DNA of 64,000 bases from Pseudomonadaceae bacterium (GTDB lineage Bacteria > Pseudomonadota > Gammaproteobacteria > Pseudomonadales > Azotimanducaceae), in contig JANSWO010000007.1 in NCBI GenBank assembly GCA_024743435.1, positions 1 to 64,000 on the forward strand, in the 5' to 3' direction. The position numbers were made by a program, and so were the translations under genes. Below are positions 17,267 through 25,032 of this stretch, one piece after another; position 1 is the first letter of the stretch, and every line of letters begins with the position of its first letter. The notes below the pieces were generated by a model that worked only from the letters and a program-made list of their open reading frames with translations, searched no databases and was not told the DNA's origin.

Positions 17267-17929
17267 ATGGCCGAGAATAACAAACAGACCTTCCCCAGGC
17301 TGCCCGTTAGCTCCTGGTGGAAACTGCGGGAGAACTTCAAGCGAAGTATTCCAGGGACAGTGACGGCTAGCTACATTGCCACGGTTTTCGACACAAAAGA
17401 GTCGTCAGCGCGTGCGAACGTCCTCCCGTTCTTATCAAAACTAGGCATCATTGATGAGGATGGTAAAACTGGAGATCGAGCCCGTCGCTGGCGCGACGAT
17501 GTTGAGTATGCAGAGTTGTGCAAAGAGATCTTGGAGGATGTTTATCCCGTTGAGCTTAGGGAGGCAGTACCCGATCCCGACGAAAATAGGGCAGCTGCTG
17601 AGCGGTGGTTCGCGAATAAAACGGGTGCTGGTGAGACAGCAGTTCGTCAAATGGCTGCACTATACACAGTGATAGCGAAAGGGGACCCGGCCGATGCAGC
17701 GGCAACACAAAAGGCTGTCCCTAAGAAGAAAGCGAAGCATAAGCTACAGCAGAAAGCCAAACAGGAACCCAAGGCGCCAGAACTGCCGAAAACGCCACAC
17801 GTCAATCAGCCTCCACCCCCTCCCGGCATCAATATAAATCTTGAGGTCCACATCTCGTCTGACGCGACTCCAGATCAGATTGATCAGATATTCGAGAGCA
17901 TGGCGAAACACATTTACCAGAAGAAGTAA
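17267..17929 (+). CDS. DUF5343-like protein
   Basis: A 220-residue protein. Residues 10-130 match my picture of DUF5343: SSWWKLRENFKRSIPGTVTA, then YIATVFDTKESSARANVLPFLSKLGIIDEDG as a winged-helix-like unit. A Lys-rich linker (KKKAKHKLQQKAKQ), a Pro-rich stretch (NQPPPPPGI) and a short C-terminal segment INLEVHISSDATPDQIDQIF follow. That tail is common in accessory-island proteins that oligomerise. The start ATG has AAGGA upstream. The DUF4145-like gene begins 6 bp after its stop, so the two form a pair. Function not established. Confidence 0.75.
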   Translation: MAENNKQTFPRLPVSSWWKLRENFKRSIPGTVTASYIATVFDTKESSARANVLPFLSKLGIIDEDGKTGDRARRWRDDVEYAELCKEILEDVYPVELREAVPDPDENRAAAERWFANKTGAGETAVRQMAALYTVIAKGDPADAAATQKAVPKKKAKHKLQQKAKQEPKAPELPKTPHVNQPPPPPGININLEVHISSDATPDQIDQIFESMAKHIYQKK

Positions 17930-17935
17930 TAACTG

Positions 17936-18454
17936 GTGGGTGAGTTCGATCCTCGCAAAGCGCTCGAATTAGCGCGGAACCTTCAGAAAGCCGCACCTCG
18001 GACCTTTGTTCCGCCTTCAGAAGCCACGCGCCCAAAGAACGAATATGTTGTGCCTCATTCGCTCGTGAGCGGAACGCGGGGCTACATAGAGCACGTCGTG
18101 TATCAGATCAACGGTTGTTACGAAAACGGGTGGTTTGACGCCTGTGCTGTGATGATGCGGCGATTGCTCGAAACGCTGATCATCGAGTGCTATGAAGCGC
18201 ACAATATCGACCACCAGGTCAAAAACAAGGATGGGGATTTCCTCATGCTAGGTGGCCTGATTGACGACATGCTGCAGAATGCCAACTGGAATCTCGGGCG
18301 TACCGCGAAGAAATCACTCCGCAAGTTGAAGGAAATAGGCGATAAGTCTGCTCACAGTCGCCGATACAACGCCCATCGTCCTGATATTGATCGCCTTCAG
18401 GGCGATTTCCGAGATGTTTGTCAGGAACTTCTGTACTTGTCGAAATTGAAGTAA
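17936..18454 (+). CDS. DUF4145-like helical protein, partner of the DUF5343 gene
   Basis: A 172-residue protein from a GTG start at 17936. The core is GYIEHVVYQINGCYENGWFD then ACAVMMRRLLETLIIECYEA, and later LKEIGDKSAHSRRYNAHRPD. This combination (paired helices with RRLLE and a conserved GDKSAH/N segment) is typical of DUF4145 and related HEPN-like helical domains. The Arg and His of the later motif could be HEPN-type catalytic residues, but the canonical RX4-6H spacing is not clear. It is co-directional with the DUF5343 gene and convergent with the DUF3489-like gene 12 bp downstream. Confidence 0.65.
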   Translation: MGEFDPRKALELARNLQKAAPRTFVPPSEATRPKNEYVVPHSLVSGTRGYIEHVVYQINGCYENGWFDACAVMMRRLLETLIIECYEAHNIDHQVKNKDGDFLMLGGLIDDMLQNANWNLGRTAKKSLRKLKEIGDKSAHSRRYNAHRPDIDRLQGDFRDVCQELLYLSKLK

Positions 18455-18466
18455 GGGTAGGGCTCT

Positions 18467-18952
18467 CTAGGCACTGGTTTTTGTGTTGAACGAGATCAGC
18501 CCCGTTCTTGTGTCCGTTTGAACGCCGAACCCGTCCTTCACGTGAGCTAGTCGGATGGCATCAGCGAGATCGACCGGCTTCCACCCAAATGCTTGCTCCG
18601 TCGCCCAGGCGAACAGCTCGTTGAAGGTCGCGCCGTTCTCACGCTGCAACATGTGTTGCTCCAACCGCTCTCGCTTGCAGCCTTCACGGGCAAACTTCCA
18701 CTCCGCGCGGGCGGGGAAGTTGAAGGCCCGGACGCCGGCTCGACGGACGTTGTGGGTATCTCCTACCGCTACGTCGCCCTCCTGCTCGGCATTCTGACAG
18801 AAGTCTGTCAGTCCTCCCGACCGGGCGTCTGACAAAGCGCGGACGCGGTTTATCGCGGTAGTCTTGTCCCGGAACTTCTTGATGGGCTTTTCCGGATTCA
18901 TCCCGTTGTGCAGCTCGACCAGTTCGGTGATCGTTTTGTCAATCAGTTTCAT
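18467..18952 (-). CDS. DUF3489-like small protein
   Basis: A 161-residue protein with a perfect AAGGAG site seven bases before its ATG. The N-terminus (ITELVELHNGMNPEKPIKKF then RDKTTAINRVRAL) and the C-terminal KRERLEQHMLQRENGATFNELFAWA resemble DUF3489 proteins of mobile regions, which end in a winged-helix-like domain. The spacer between them is Arg-rich and poorly conserved-looking. A nucleic-acid-binding role is plausible. The gene points back toward the DUF5343/DUF4145 pair. Confidence 0.55.
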   Translation of the reverse strand: MKLIDKTITELVELHNGMNPEKPIKKFRDKTTAINRVRALSDARSGGLTDFCQNAEQEGDVAVGDTHNVRRAGVRAFNFPARAEWKFAREGCKRERLEQHMLQRENGATFNELFAWATEQAFGWKPVDLADAIRLAHVKDGFGVQTDTRTGLISFNTKTSA

Positions 18953-19113
18953 AGTAATGCTCCTTTTCTGATGGATAGTGGGCCGCTGGTGGCGACGGTG
19001 CGATAAATCATTCCGCAGCCGGTGCAGAAGACAACAAATGCAGGTCGGTTAAAATGGCGGGGCGGTAAGTGGAATAATCGTCGTCTGCGACCAAATGTAG
19101 GGAGCTTCAGGGA

Positions 19114-19878
19114 ATGAAACACGAGGGCACTTTGGATGATCTAGAGACAATTATTCGTGGTTGCGGATTTTCCGTTAGCAATGTCCGGGATCAAGAACAC
19201 GGTCATCAGATACGCACTGCGGAAGGCCCGGTCGTTAACTGGTATACGTCGACCCGGACGGTAAACATTCAAGGGAAAAAGGCTGCCAAAGAGCAGCTCA
19301 TACGGGCATGGAATGAATACACGGGATCATCCTCGCAAGAGAGCTCGGCAGAACCCGCTACGCCGGCAGACCCAGAAGCACCAAGCAACCCCGTTGCTGC
19401 CAACAAGAAGGTCTTTGTTGTGCATGGTCACGACACTACTGCCAGAGAACAACTTGAACTGGTGCTGCACAAACTCGACCTAGACCCATTTGTATTAGCT
19501 AACACGGGTGGCGGCGGTCTCACAATAATTGAAGCGCTTGAGTCGGAGATCGGCCCCAGCTCAAATCAAGCACGATTCGGGATTGTATTAATGACGCCCG
19601 ACGACATGGGCTATGCGAAATCCGAAGGACCCGATAACACGCAACCACGAGCACGCCAGAACGTCGTTTTGGAGATGGGGATGCTCATCTCCGCCGTGGG
19701 TCGTGGCAACGTCGCGATTCTAAGAAAGGGTCACGTTGAAGGACCTTCCGACGCTCAGGGGATTCTGTATATCCCCTTCAACGACCATGTGAAAGAAACG
19801 GTCCCTAAACTCGCAGACAGGTTACGCTCCGCTGGTTTCGTGCTGAACCCGGCGAACATAACGAACGCCTCAAGCTGA
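19114..19878 (+). CDS. TIR-like (PF10137) nucleotide-binding/NADase-type effector
   Basis: A 254-residue protein in two parts. Residues 1-70 form a small domain (GHQIRTAEGPVVNWYTSTRT then VNIQGKKAAKEQL) resembling the beta-rich sensor modules seen in front of such TIR domains. After a Pro/Ser linker, residues 100-235 are the CAP12-type TIR-like domain of PF10137: VFVVHGHDTTAREQL, GGLTIIEALES, FGIVLMTPDDMGY, RARQNVVLEMGML and EGPSDAQGILYIPF. The Glu in QNVVLEMG is my candidate catalytic residue for NAD+ cleavage (inference). PF10137 domains serve as effectors in CBASS and related defence. No cyclase, STING or ThsA-like partner is visible here. The only partner is the small nuclease gene 8 bp downstream. 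Confidence 0.85.
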   Translation: MKHEGTLDDLETIIRGCGFSVSNVRDQEHGHQIRTAEGPVVNWYTSTRTVNIQGKKAAKEQLIRAWNEYTGSSSQESSAEPATPADPEAPSNPVAANKKVFVVHGHDTTAREQLELVLHKLDLDPFVLANTGGGGLTIIEALESEIGPSSNQARFGIVLMTPDDMGYAKSEGPDNTQPRARQNVVLEMGMLISAVGRGNVAILRKGHVEGPSDAQGILYIPFNDHVKETVPKLADRLRSAGFVLNPANITNASS

Positions 19879-19886
19879 CCGATCGA

Positions 19887-20147
19887 GTGGCAACCGAATC
19901 AGAGGAGCTGTTTGAACAGTTCTGTAAATCCCGAGGATTGAGATGCAGGCGGCTTGCGGAGCGAAGCGACCAAGAATTGCAAACGCCGGACTACCTACTG
20001 TTTCCCGGCTCGGAAACGCCAGTCATCGCAGAGATCAAGCAGCTTGATCCAAATGACGATGACGCGAAGGAAATGGAGGCGCTAGCGGACGGACAACCTG
20101 TAGTTACGAAGGATGGGGTCAGAGTAGAGTGCCAGAGTAAAAGCTAG
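19887..20147 (+). pseudogene. Truncated PD-(D/E)XK nuclease-like gene, 3' end replaced by a RAYT element
   Basis: A GTG-started frame 8 bp after the TIR-like gene. The first 76 residues look like the start of a nuclease-fold protein (ELFEQFCKSRGLRCRRLAER, then TPDYLLFPG and PVIAEIKQLDPNDDDAKEME, fitting D...ExK). At 20115 the sequence enters the terminal repeat of the RAYT element, and the last nine codons plus stop are transposon-derived. No continuation is seen on the far side of the element (20900 on), where the TetR stop begins at once. The gene has therefore lost its 3' half. Homologue length is my impression rather than a measured value. Confidence 0.7.
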
Positions 20148-20899
20148 CCACTGAGTGCGGCAACCTGCTCTCGAAACCGGTCACTCCCCAACACCAGGCC
20201 AGTGTTCAAGCATTGACGGATCTTTGTTGTAACCTCTTGTGATACGGCTTCTGATACCAACGTTTGGTAGCGCGACTGACGCTCAGCTTCGGTCTGCCCG
20301 AGCGTCAGATACTCTTCGTGAGGTGTCCACATAGTTGGCCTTGTACCGAATGCGTGGGCTCGATAGCTCGACCATTTGTAGTCGCCTGGGTCTTTAACCA
20401 TTCCCGCCCGAACAGGATTAAGCTCGATGTAGCGTAGGCAGTTGAGCAGGTACTCTTGTTGTTGAACCACGCTAGACTTGAAGCGCCCTTCGAACAGAGT
20501 TCCGGTTCGCTGATATGCGTAATTGAAGTGCCTCACATAGAGCCTTCCCAACGTTTGTATCATCTGGGACACAGCCGATTCGCTTTGCGGGGTCACCAAA
20601 AGATGTACATGGTTGGTCATCAGCACCCAACCGTGAACATCAACGTTGAACTTGTCGGCGGACTCCGCAAGCCAGTTAGCGTAAGCCGCAAGATCGCCTT
20701 CTTTTGCAAAGCACACTTGTCGATTGTTGCCTCGCTGTACAACGTGAACCGGCAGGCCAGCGGGACAAAAGCGAGGGCGGCGAGGCATGGGCACTCCTAC
20801 GATCTGGGTAGCCTTTGATCTTACTCGCGCAACCCGTGTGTCTCTGTGAGACTTCTCTTCTCGTGAAGCCAGCTTACTCTGGCACTTTACTCTGACCCC
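20115..20899. mobile_element. RAYT element with 26-bp terminal inverted repeats
   Basis: A 785-bp unit. The left end (20115-20140) begins GGGGTCAGAGTAGAGTGCCA. The right end (20874-20899) is its reverse complement with 25 of 26 positions equal. It encloses one transposase gene on the minus strand. The ends share GGGG.CAG.....AGTGCCAG with the dispersed REP copies of this window, as expected for a REP-associated tyrosine transposase and its repeats. It cuts the nuclease gene at 20115. Confidence 0.85.
20144..20788 (-). CDS. REP-associated tyrosine transposase (RAYT, Y1_Tnp)
   Basis: A 214-residue HUH single-strand transposase. The metal-binding motif is TNHVHLLV (His60, His62), and the catalytic Tyr is Tyr120 in NCLRYIELNPVRAGM. 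The RAYT-typical start LPVHVVQRGNNRQVCF and the block RRTGTLFEGRFKSS-type (here YQRTGTLFEGRF) are present. I chose the ATG at 20788, with AGGAG six bases upstream. A GTG at 20794 overlaps that site. RAYTs are usually single-copy domesticated enzymes that mobilise REP palindromes, and several REPs of this family are scattered in the window. Its stop overlaps that of the truncated nuclease gene. Confidence 0.92.
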   Translation of the reverse strand: MPRRPRFCPAGLPVHVVQRGNNRQVCFAKEGDLAAYANWLAESADKFNVDVHGWVLMTNHVHLLVTPQSESAVSQMIQTLGRLYVRHFNYAYQRTGTLFEGRFKSSVVQQQEYLLNCLRYIELNPVRAGMVKDPGDYKWSSYRAHAFGTRPTMWTPHEEYLTLGQTEAERQSRYQTLVSEAVSQEVTTKIRQCLNTGLVLGSDRFREQVAALSG

Positions 20900-20903
20900 A
20901 GAA

Positions 20904-21536
20904 CTAGCCGCGGTCGAATAGATCTAAAACCATGTCGACATGACGGTCGACCACGTCGCTTGAGAACGAGTTTTCGCCCGCTAGTAGTTTGTAGACGTTC
21001 GCCCACGTGAAGATGGACGTTGCTGCGCCAATGAAGAGAAGGCGCATGTACTGAGGATCTCCCGGTCCGAGCAACTCATTCGATTGCGCTTCTTCGATGA
21101 CCCCAATTTCGTTTTCAGAGCCTGGCCCGATGTGCGTCGCGACTAACCACTCAAGGCGCTCACCACCAGCCTGGCTTGCTTGTGTCATGAACTGATTGAA
21201 CTCAGGAACATCCGCCGTAAAGAGAATGAACTCGCGAAGCAGGAGTCGGTGCAGAGTTTTAGCGTCTACACCGTCCAGGTCATTGCGTCGACGATTGATG
21301 CGATCGGCGTAGAGGCCGAATACGTGGCTTGCAGTGGCCTTCCACAGGTCTTCTTTACTACCGAAATGGTGCGTGATGATCGTGTGGTTCACGTCAGCTA
21401 TGGCGGCAATCCCACGGGTTGTCGCGCCATCGAATCCTTTGGCGCCAAACTCAGCCAACGCTGCATTAAGGACGGCAGTCTTAGTCTCTGTAGCGCGTTG
21501 TTGTTCTTTGCGAGGCTTCGGCTTTTGCGCGTTCAT
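20904..21536 (-). CDS. TetR-family regulator
   Basis: A 210-residue repressor. The N-terminal HTH is clear: AVLNAALAEFGAKGFDGATT, RGIAAIADVNHTIITHHFGSKEDLWKATASHVF. The ligand domain (residues 75-210) is variable. Its stop lies 5 bp from the RAYT element. The gene it controls is not obvious: upstream lie a REP copy and then the HxlR/MATE operon on the same strand. The N-terminus is basic (KPKPRKEQQRATETK). Confidence 0.9.
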   Translation of the reverse strand: MNAQKPKPRKEQQRATETKTAVLNAALAEFGAKGFDGATTRGIAAIADVNHTIITHHFGSKEDLWKATASHVFGLYADRINRRRNDLDGVDAKTLHRLLLREFILFTADVPEFNQFMTQASQAGGERLEWLVATHIGPGSENEIGVIEEAQSNELLGPGDPQYMRLLFIGAATSIFTWANVYKLLAGENSFSSDVVDRHVDMVLDLFDRG

Positions 21537-21647
21537 CTGAAGAATTGAACCTACTGCTGGTTGCGGACTGCTTCATGAGTACGTTGCGAGTGACTGGGTG
21601 GTTGGATTGTATCCGATGCGCTTGTATCCAGTGCTCAGTAAAGAGTT

Positions 21648-21674
21648 GGGACAGGACCAGGTGCCAGGTCCGGT
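21648..21674. repeat. Single REP copy
   Basis: GGGACAGGACCAGGTGCCAG then GTCCGGT, one half of the REP family of 15104-15205, in the 157-bp gap between the TetR and HxlR genes. Confidence 0.7.
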
Positions 21675-21693
21675 GAGGTCTGATTCCGGCTTC

Positions 21694-22062
21694 CTAGCGA
21701 GGTGCCTTGCCGCCCAGATTGTCCTCACCAAATGCTTTCATAGCCCTAAGCACAGGCTTAAGCGCACGACCAAGCTCGGTCGGCAGGTACTCATAACGAG
21801 GCGGCCGTTCCTGATAGAGCGCTTTGCTGAGTAAGCCCTGTGCGACCAGCTTCTGTAGCCGATTGGACAGCAGGTTCGTCGGGATGCGCTCCTTACTGGC
21901 CGAGAAATCTGCGAACGTCTTGCAGTTAAAGAACAGCGCATCGCGCATGACCAGTAGCGTCCAGCGATCACCCATCAGATCCAATGTGCGTGCAACCGGA
22001 CAGGTAGATCGATGCTCGATGGAATGAGCAGCGTCCTGTTTGCTGGTTTTAGCGGTTGCCAT
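21694..22062 (-). CDS. HxlR-family transcriptional regulator
   Basis: A 122-residue winged-helix regulator. HxlR signature: CPVARTLDLMGDRWTLLVMR then LFFNCKTFADFSASKERIPT-NLLSNRLQKLVAQGLLSK, and YEYLPTELGRALKPVL. The Cys of RSTCPVAR is the conserved redox- or ligand-sensing position in many members. I chose the ATG at 22062: AGGAGG lies nine bases upstream, and the start overlaps the MATE stop (TGATCATGG). It is the second gene of a MATE-HxlR operon and likely controls it. Confidence 0.92.
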   Translation of the reverse strand: MATAKTSKQDAAHSIEHRSTCPVARTLDLMGDRWTLLVMRDALFFNCKTFADFSASKERIPTNLLSNRLQKLVAQGLLSKALYQERPPRYEYLPTELGRALKPVLRAMKAFGEDNLGGKAPR

Positions 22063-22064
22063 GA

Positions 22065-23420
22065 TCAGTGGCCTCCTTTGCGTCGCCACGCGCCCAGTTT
22101 AAGCGCACTCAGCATAACGAATGCATATATCACCATGCCGGCCCCGGCGGCGTAGTACACGCCCTGCAGTCCGAGCTCAGTTGCATGGGTCAGCACCAGC
22201 GCGCCCCCGACCGCGAGAATCACGCGCAGAAACAGAGCGAGTACCGGCCACAACATGGCGCCCGCGCCTTGGGAAGCGAAGTACAGAGATAACCCGATTC
22301 CCTGAAACGCAAAGCAAGGACCGACGATCTGGCTGTATTGTTTCGCCGCGTCGAAAACCACCGGGTCGTTGGTAAATACCGGTATCCAAATATCCGGGAA
22401 CAGTGCGAGCACTAAGCCGATGACGCCAGCGAGCAGGGCCGCGCCTGCGCTGCCCAACCAGCCTATCTTCTCGGCGCGCTCGATGTTGCCGGCCCCGACG
22501 GCCATTCCGACCAACGACGTCATCGACGCGCCGATTCCGAAGACGAGAGGGATGATCAGGAACTCGATACGTGAGCCGATTCCGTAGCCAGCGAGTGCCT
22601 GTTCGCCAAAGCCGCCGATGATCGCGGTCAGGCTTATGATGGTAGTGACGGTCAACAGGGGTGAGAACGAGGCGGGCAGGGCGACGCCAAGGATGTCCCG
22701 GAAGTGTGTTCGCTCGAAGGTAAGCGTTCCCCGACGCAGCTTGATTGGCGTGCTGCCAAATGCGAGGCGGGCGAGCATGGCGACACTTAGCAGCATCGCG
22801 GACACCACCGCTGAAATCGCAGCGCCGACGACGCCGAGCCGGGGCGCGCCGGCGACTCCAAGAATGAGCACGCCAGACAATGGCACCTGGATAAAGGCGC
22901 TTGCGATCATCATGCCCGCAGGAAACTTCATATCGCCCATGCCGCGATATACCGCGCTCAGTACCCCCATGAACCAGAGGAACACGCCGCCAGCTAACAA
23001 TACAACGCTGTAGGTGAGCGCTGCCTGCAGGATGTCACCACGTCCACCCAGGAAGCGAAGAAACGGCTCGCCGAACAATAGAAATAAGCCAAGAAGAATC
23101 AATGCACCTGCAACGGCGAGTGCGAGTGCGTGCCACACCAGGCGCTCTGCGCGATCGACGTCTCCGGCGCCCATTGCCCGAGCAATTGCGGACGCCACAG
23201 CGCCACCCATCGCACCCCCGGACATGGTTTGAGTGAGCATCAGCAAAGGAAACACCAGAGCGATGGCGGCGAGTGAGGCACTACCGAGCTGACCGATGAA
23301 CCAGACCTCCGTCAGGCTGACGCCGGCGCTGATCAGAAAGGCGATGCTGTTAGGGGCCGACATCTTGGCCAATAGGGGTATTGGCGGTGCGGTCAACATT
23401 AGGCGAGTTCGATCGTCCAC
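22065..23420 (-). CDS. MATE-family multidrug/metabolite exporter
   Basis: A 451-residue membrane protein with about 12 helices in two homologous halves. The N-half has LISAGVSLTEVWFIGQLGSA then MSGGAMGGAVASAIARAMGAGD, and the C-half repeats the pattern with VFGIGASMTSLVGMAVGAGN. This is the MATE fold that exports drugs with Na+ or H+. It forms an operon with the HxlR regulator downstream. A long inverted repeat (23438-23475) lies just upstream as a candidate HxlR operator. Confidence 0.92.
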   Translation of the reverse strand: MDDRTRLMLTAPPIPLLAKMSAPNSIAFLISAGVSLTEVWFIGQLGSASLAAIALVFPLLMLTQTMSGGAMGGAVASAIARAMGAGDVDRAERLVWHALALAVAGALILLGLFLLFGEPFLRFLGGRGDILQAALTYSVVLLAGGVFLWFMGVLSAVYRGMGDMKFPAGMMIASAFIQVPLSGVLILGVAGAPRLGVVGAAISAVVSAMLLSVAMLARLAFGSTPIKLRRGTLTFERTHFRDILGVALPASFSPLLTVTTIISLTAIIGGFGEQALAGYGIGSRIEFLIIPLVFGIGASMTSLVGMAVGAGNIERAEKIGWLGSAGAALLAGVIGLVLALFPDIWIPVFTNDPVVFDAAKQYSQIVGPCFAFQGIGLSLYFASQGAGAMLWPVLALFLRVILAVGGALVLTHATELGLQGVYYAAGAGMVIYAFVMLSALKLGAWRRKGGH

Positions 23421-23437
23421 GTCTCTTCAGCTCAGTG

Positions 23438-23475
23438 ACTTGTAATGTGAAAGCATAGACTTTTATATTGCAAGT
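23438..23475. promoter_or_regulatory. Inverted repeat, candidate HxlR operator
   Basis: ACTTGTAAT (23438-23446) and ATTGCAAGT (23467-23475) are reverse complements at eight of nine positions, 20 bp apart, and start 18 bp before the MATE ATG. ACTTG/CAAGT half-sites are usual for HxlR regulators. Confidence 0.5.
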
Positions 23476-23509
23476 TACTAAGTTGTTTTTCGGAATAATC
23501 TGAATCATC

Positions 23510-23550
23510 GGGGACAGGACCAAGTGCCAGGTCCAATTGGACCTGTCCCC
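23510..23550. repeat. REP hairpin
   Basis: A 41-bp palindrome: outer stem GGGGACAGG/CCTGTCCCC, inner hairpin GGTCC-AATT-GGACC and the family core AAGTGCCAG. It sits between the MFS stop and the MATE promoter, where it may also stop transcription. Confidence 0.8.
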
Positions 23551-23563
23551 TAGTTCGTGTCCC

Positions 23564-24817
23564 CTAGCTTCCCTGCTGTCGCGCGAGGTGTTTGCCGCAA
23601 AGCCAGAAGTGCACGGAGCCCCATAGACCCACCAGCACGAAGTAGGCGAGCGCGACGCTCAGAGCGTCGTCACCGTAGTGCGGGTTCAACCCATCGCTCA
23701 ACAGTCCAACGAGCAGCGGTCCGAGCCCCATACCGATGAGGTTGAGGCAGAGCATCTTGATCGCAGACGACACGGCGCGCATATGCACCGGCGACAGGGT
23801 CTGGATCATGGCGATGGTGGGTCCGAGAAAGCAGTTGCCAATCAATCCAGGGATCAAAAACAGCCCAATCGCGGTGCTGAGACTGTCAGCGAAGAGCCCT
23901 GCGATGAAGAATGGAATTGAGATGAATGGAGCGATGGCCAGCATTCTCATTCCGCGCTGGTAGCCACCAATCGAGAGCCGATCGAATAGCTTGCCAGCGA
24001 TCAGCGCGCCGATTGAGCCCAGGATCCCGAACACGCCGGCCATCATCAACCCGGTTTGGGATTGGCTTAGATCATGTGCCCGCATAAAGAAGGTTGGTAG
24101 CCATTGGGTTAGGCCGTAGGACATCAATCCGGCGACGACCGAGCCCGCTACTAGGTGCCGCATTGCTGGGTTCGCCCACATGCACGCGGCAGTGGCGAGT
24201 ATCGGCGGTGGTGCCGCGGGCGCTTGCTCGTCGAACGTGCCTCTGGCCGGTTCCCGCAGCAACTTGATCATCACAACGGCCAATAGCAGACCGGGAAGGC
24301 CGACGGCGATCAGAGCGATGCGCCAGTTGCAGGCTTCGGCGATATACCCGCCGCCCACGAAGCCGAACATCATGCCCAAGCTGGCGCCGAGCATGAGGGT
24401 GGCCATGGCGAAAGCGCGGCGTTTCGGGGGATAGTAGTCCGCGAGGATTGAGTGGCTGGCTGGGTTGACGCCGGCCTCTCCAATGCCGACGCCGATACGA
24501 AACAGCAGCAGGCTGACAAACCCTGCAGCCCAGCCGCTTAGCGTGGTCATGAGCGAGAAGATCACCAGGCTTGTGATGATGATGCGCTTGCGGTTGGTCT
24601 GATCGGACAGGCGCGCAATGGGCAGGCCCATGGTGGCGTAGAAGAGCGCAAACGAGAGCCCGCCGAGCAACCCGAGTTGGGTGTCGCTCAAGCCAAACTC
24701 GGCTTGGATATCCGGGAACAAGATCGACAGGATCATGCGATCGCTGATCGAGAGGGTGTATGCCAGAACGAGCAGGGTAAGCGTCGTGCGGTGGCCCTGT
24801 AGCGGTTGAGGCGTCAT
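23564..24817 (-). CDS. MFS transporter (spinster-like)
   Basis: A 417-residue, 12-helix MFS carrier from the ATG at 24817. Signature segments: YTLSISDRMILSILFPDIQA, then LGLLGGLSFALFYATMGLPIARLSDQTNRKRII, and RIGVGIGEAGVNPASHSILADYYPPKRRA, as in spinster-type carriers near catabolic genes. The frame opens at 24928, but the extra 37 residues (MSAAESRHRG..) are not transporter-like. Neither start has a strong ribosome site. The dienoyl-CoA-isomerase-like gene lies upstream on the same strand, about 200 bp away. The substrate is probably an organic acid or steroid-like compound (inference). Confidence 0.88.
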   Translation of the reverse strand: MTPQPLQGHRTTLTLLVLAYTLSISDRMILSILFPDIQAEFGLSDTQLGLLGGLSFALFYATMGLPIARLSDQTNRKRIIITSLVIFSLMTTLSGWAAGFVSLLLFRIGVGIGEAGVNPASHSILADYYPPKRRAFAMATLMLGASLGMMFGFVGGGYIAEACNWRIALIAVGLPGLLLAVVMIKLLREPARGTFDEQAPAAPPPILATAACMWANPAMRHLVAGSVVAGLMSYGLTQWLPTFFMRAHDLSQSQTGLMMAGVFGILGSIGALIAGKLFDRLSIGGYQRGMRMLAIAPFISIPFFIAGLFADSLSTAIGLFLIPGLIGNCFLGPTIAMIQTLSPVHMRAVSSAIKMLCLNLIGMGLGPLLVGLLSDGLNPHYGDDALSVALAYFVLVGLWGSVHFWLCGKHLARQQGS

Positions 24818-24993
24818 CGATTGATTCGCGTTGCTGTTGTTTGCCGCGGCTGTTCCAAGGGTGCGCGCCGGTAGGACCCCGGTACCGCAATAGTCGCTAC
24901 CTCGGTGGCGCGATTCGGCAGCCGACATGCCCAGCCAGAATGATCCGATCGCTCCTCGCCCCGGTCGATCTTCCGTGCGTAACCCTCGACTTG

Positions 24994-25032
24994 CTTACGA
25001 GCCACTCTTACGAGCCACTCTTACGAGCCACT
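24994..25032. repeat. Three perfect 13-bp tandem repeats
   Basis: CTTACGAGCCACT occurs three times without a gap (24994-25006, 25007-25019, 25020-25032). The last copy contains the stop codon and final codons (SGS) of the crotonase gene. The others lie just after it, so the coding end is preserved after slippage-type duplication. Confidence 0.9.

Noticed and set aside
16498-20950. Genomic island with att repeats of tRNA-Asp
   Set aside because: No copy of the tRNA 3' end and no integrase was found at the other border, so I call only an accessory region.
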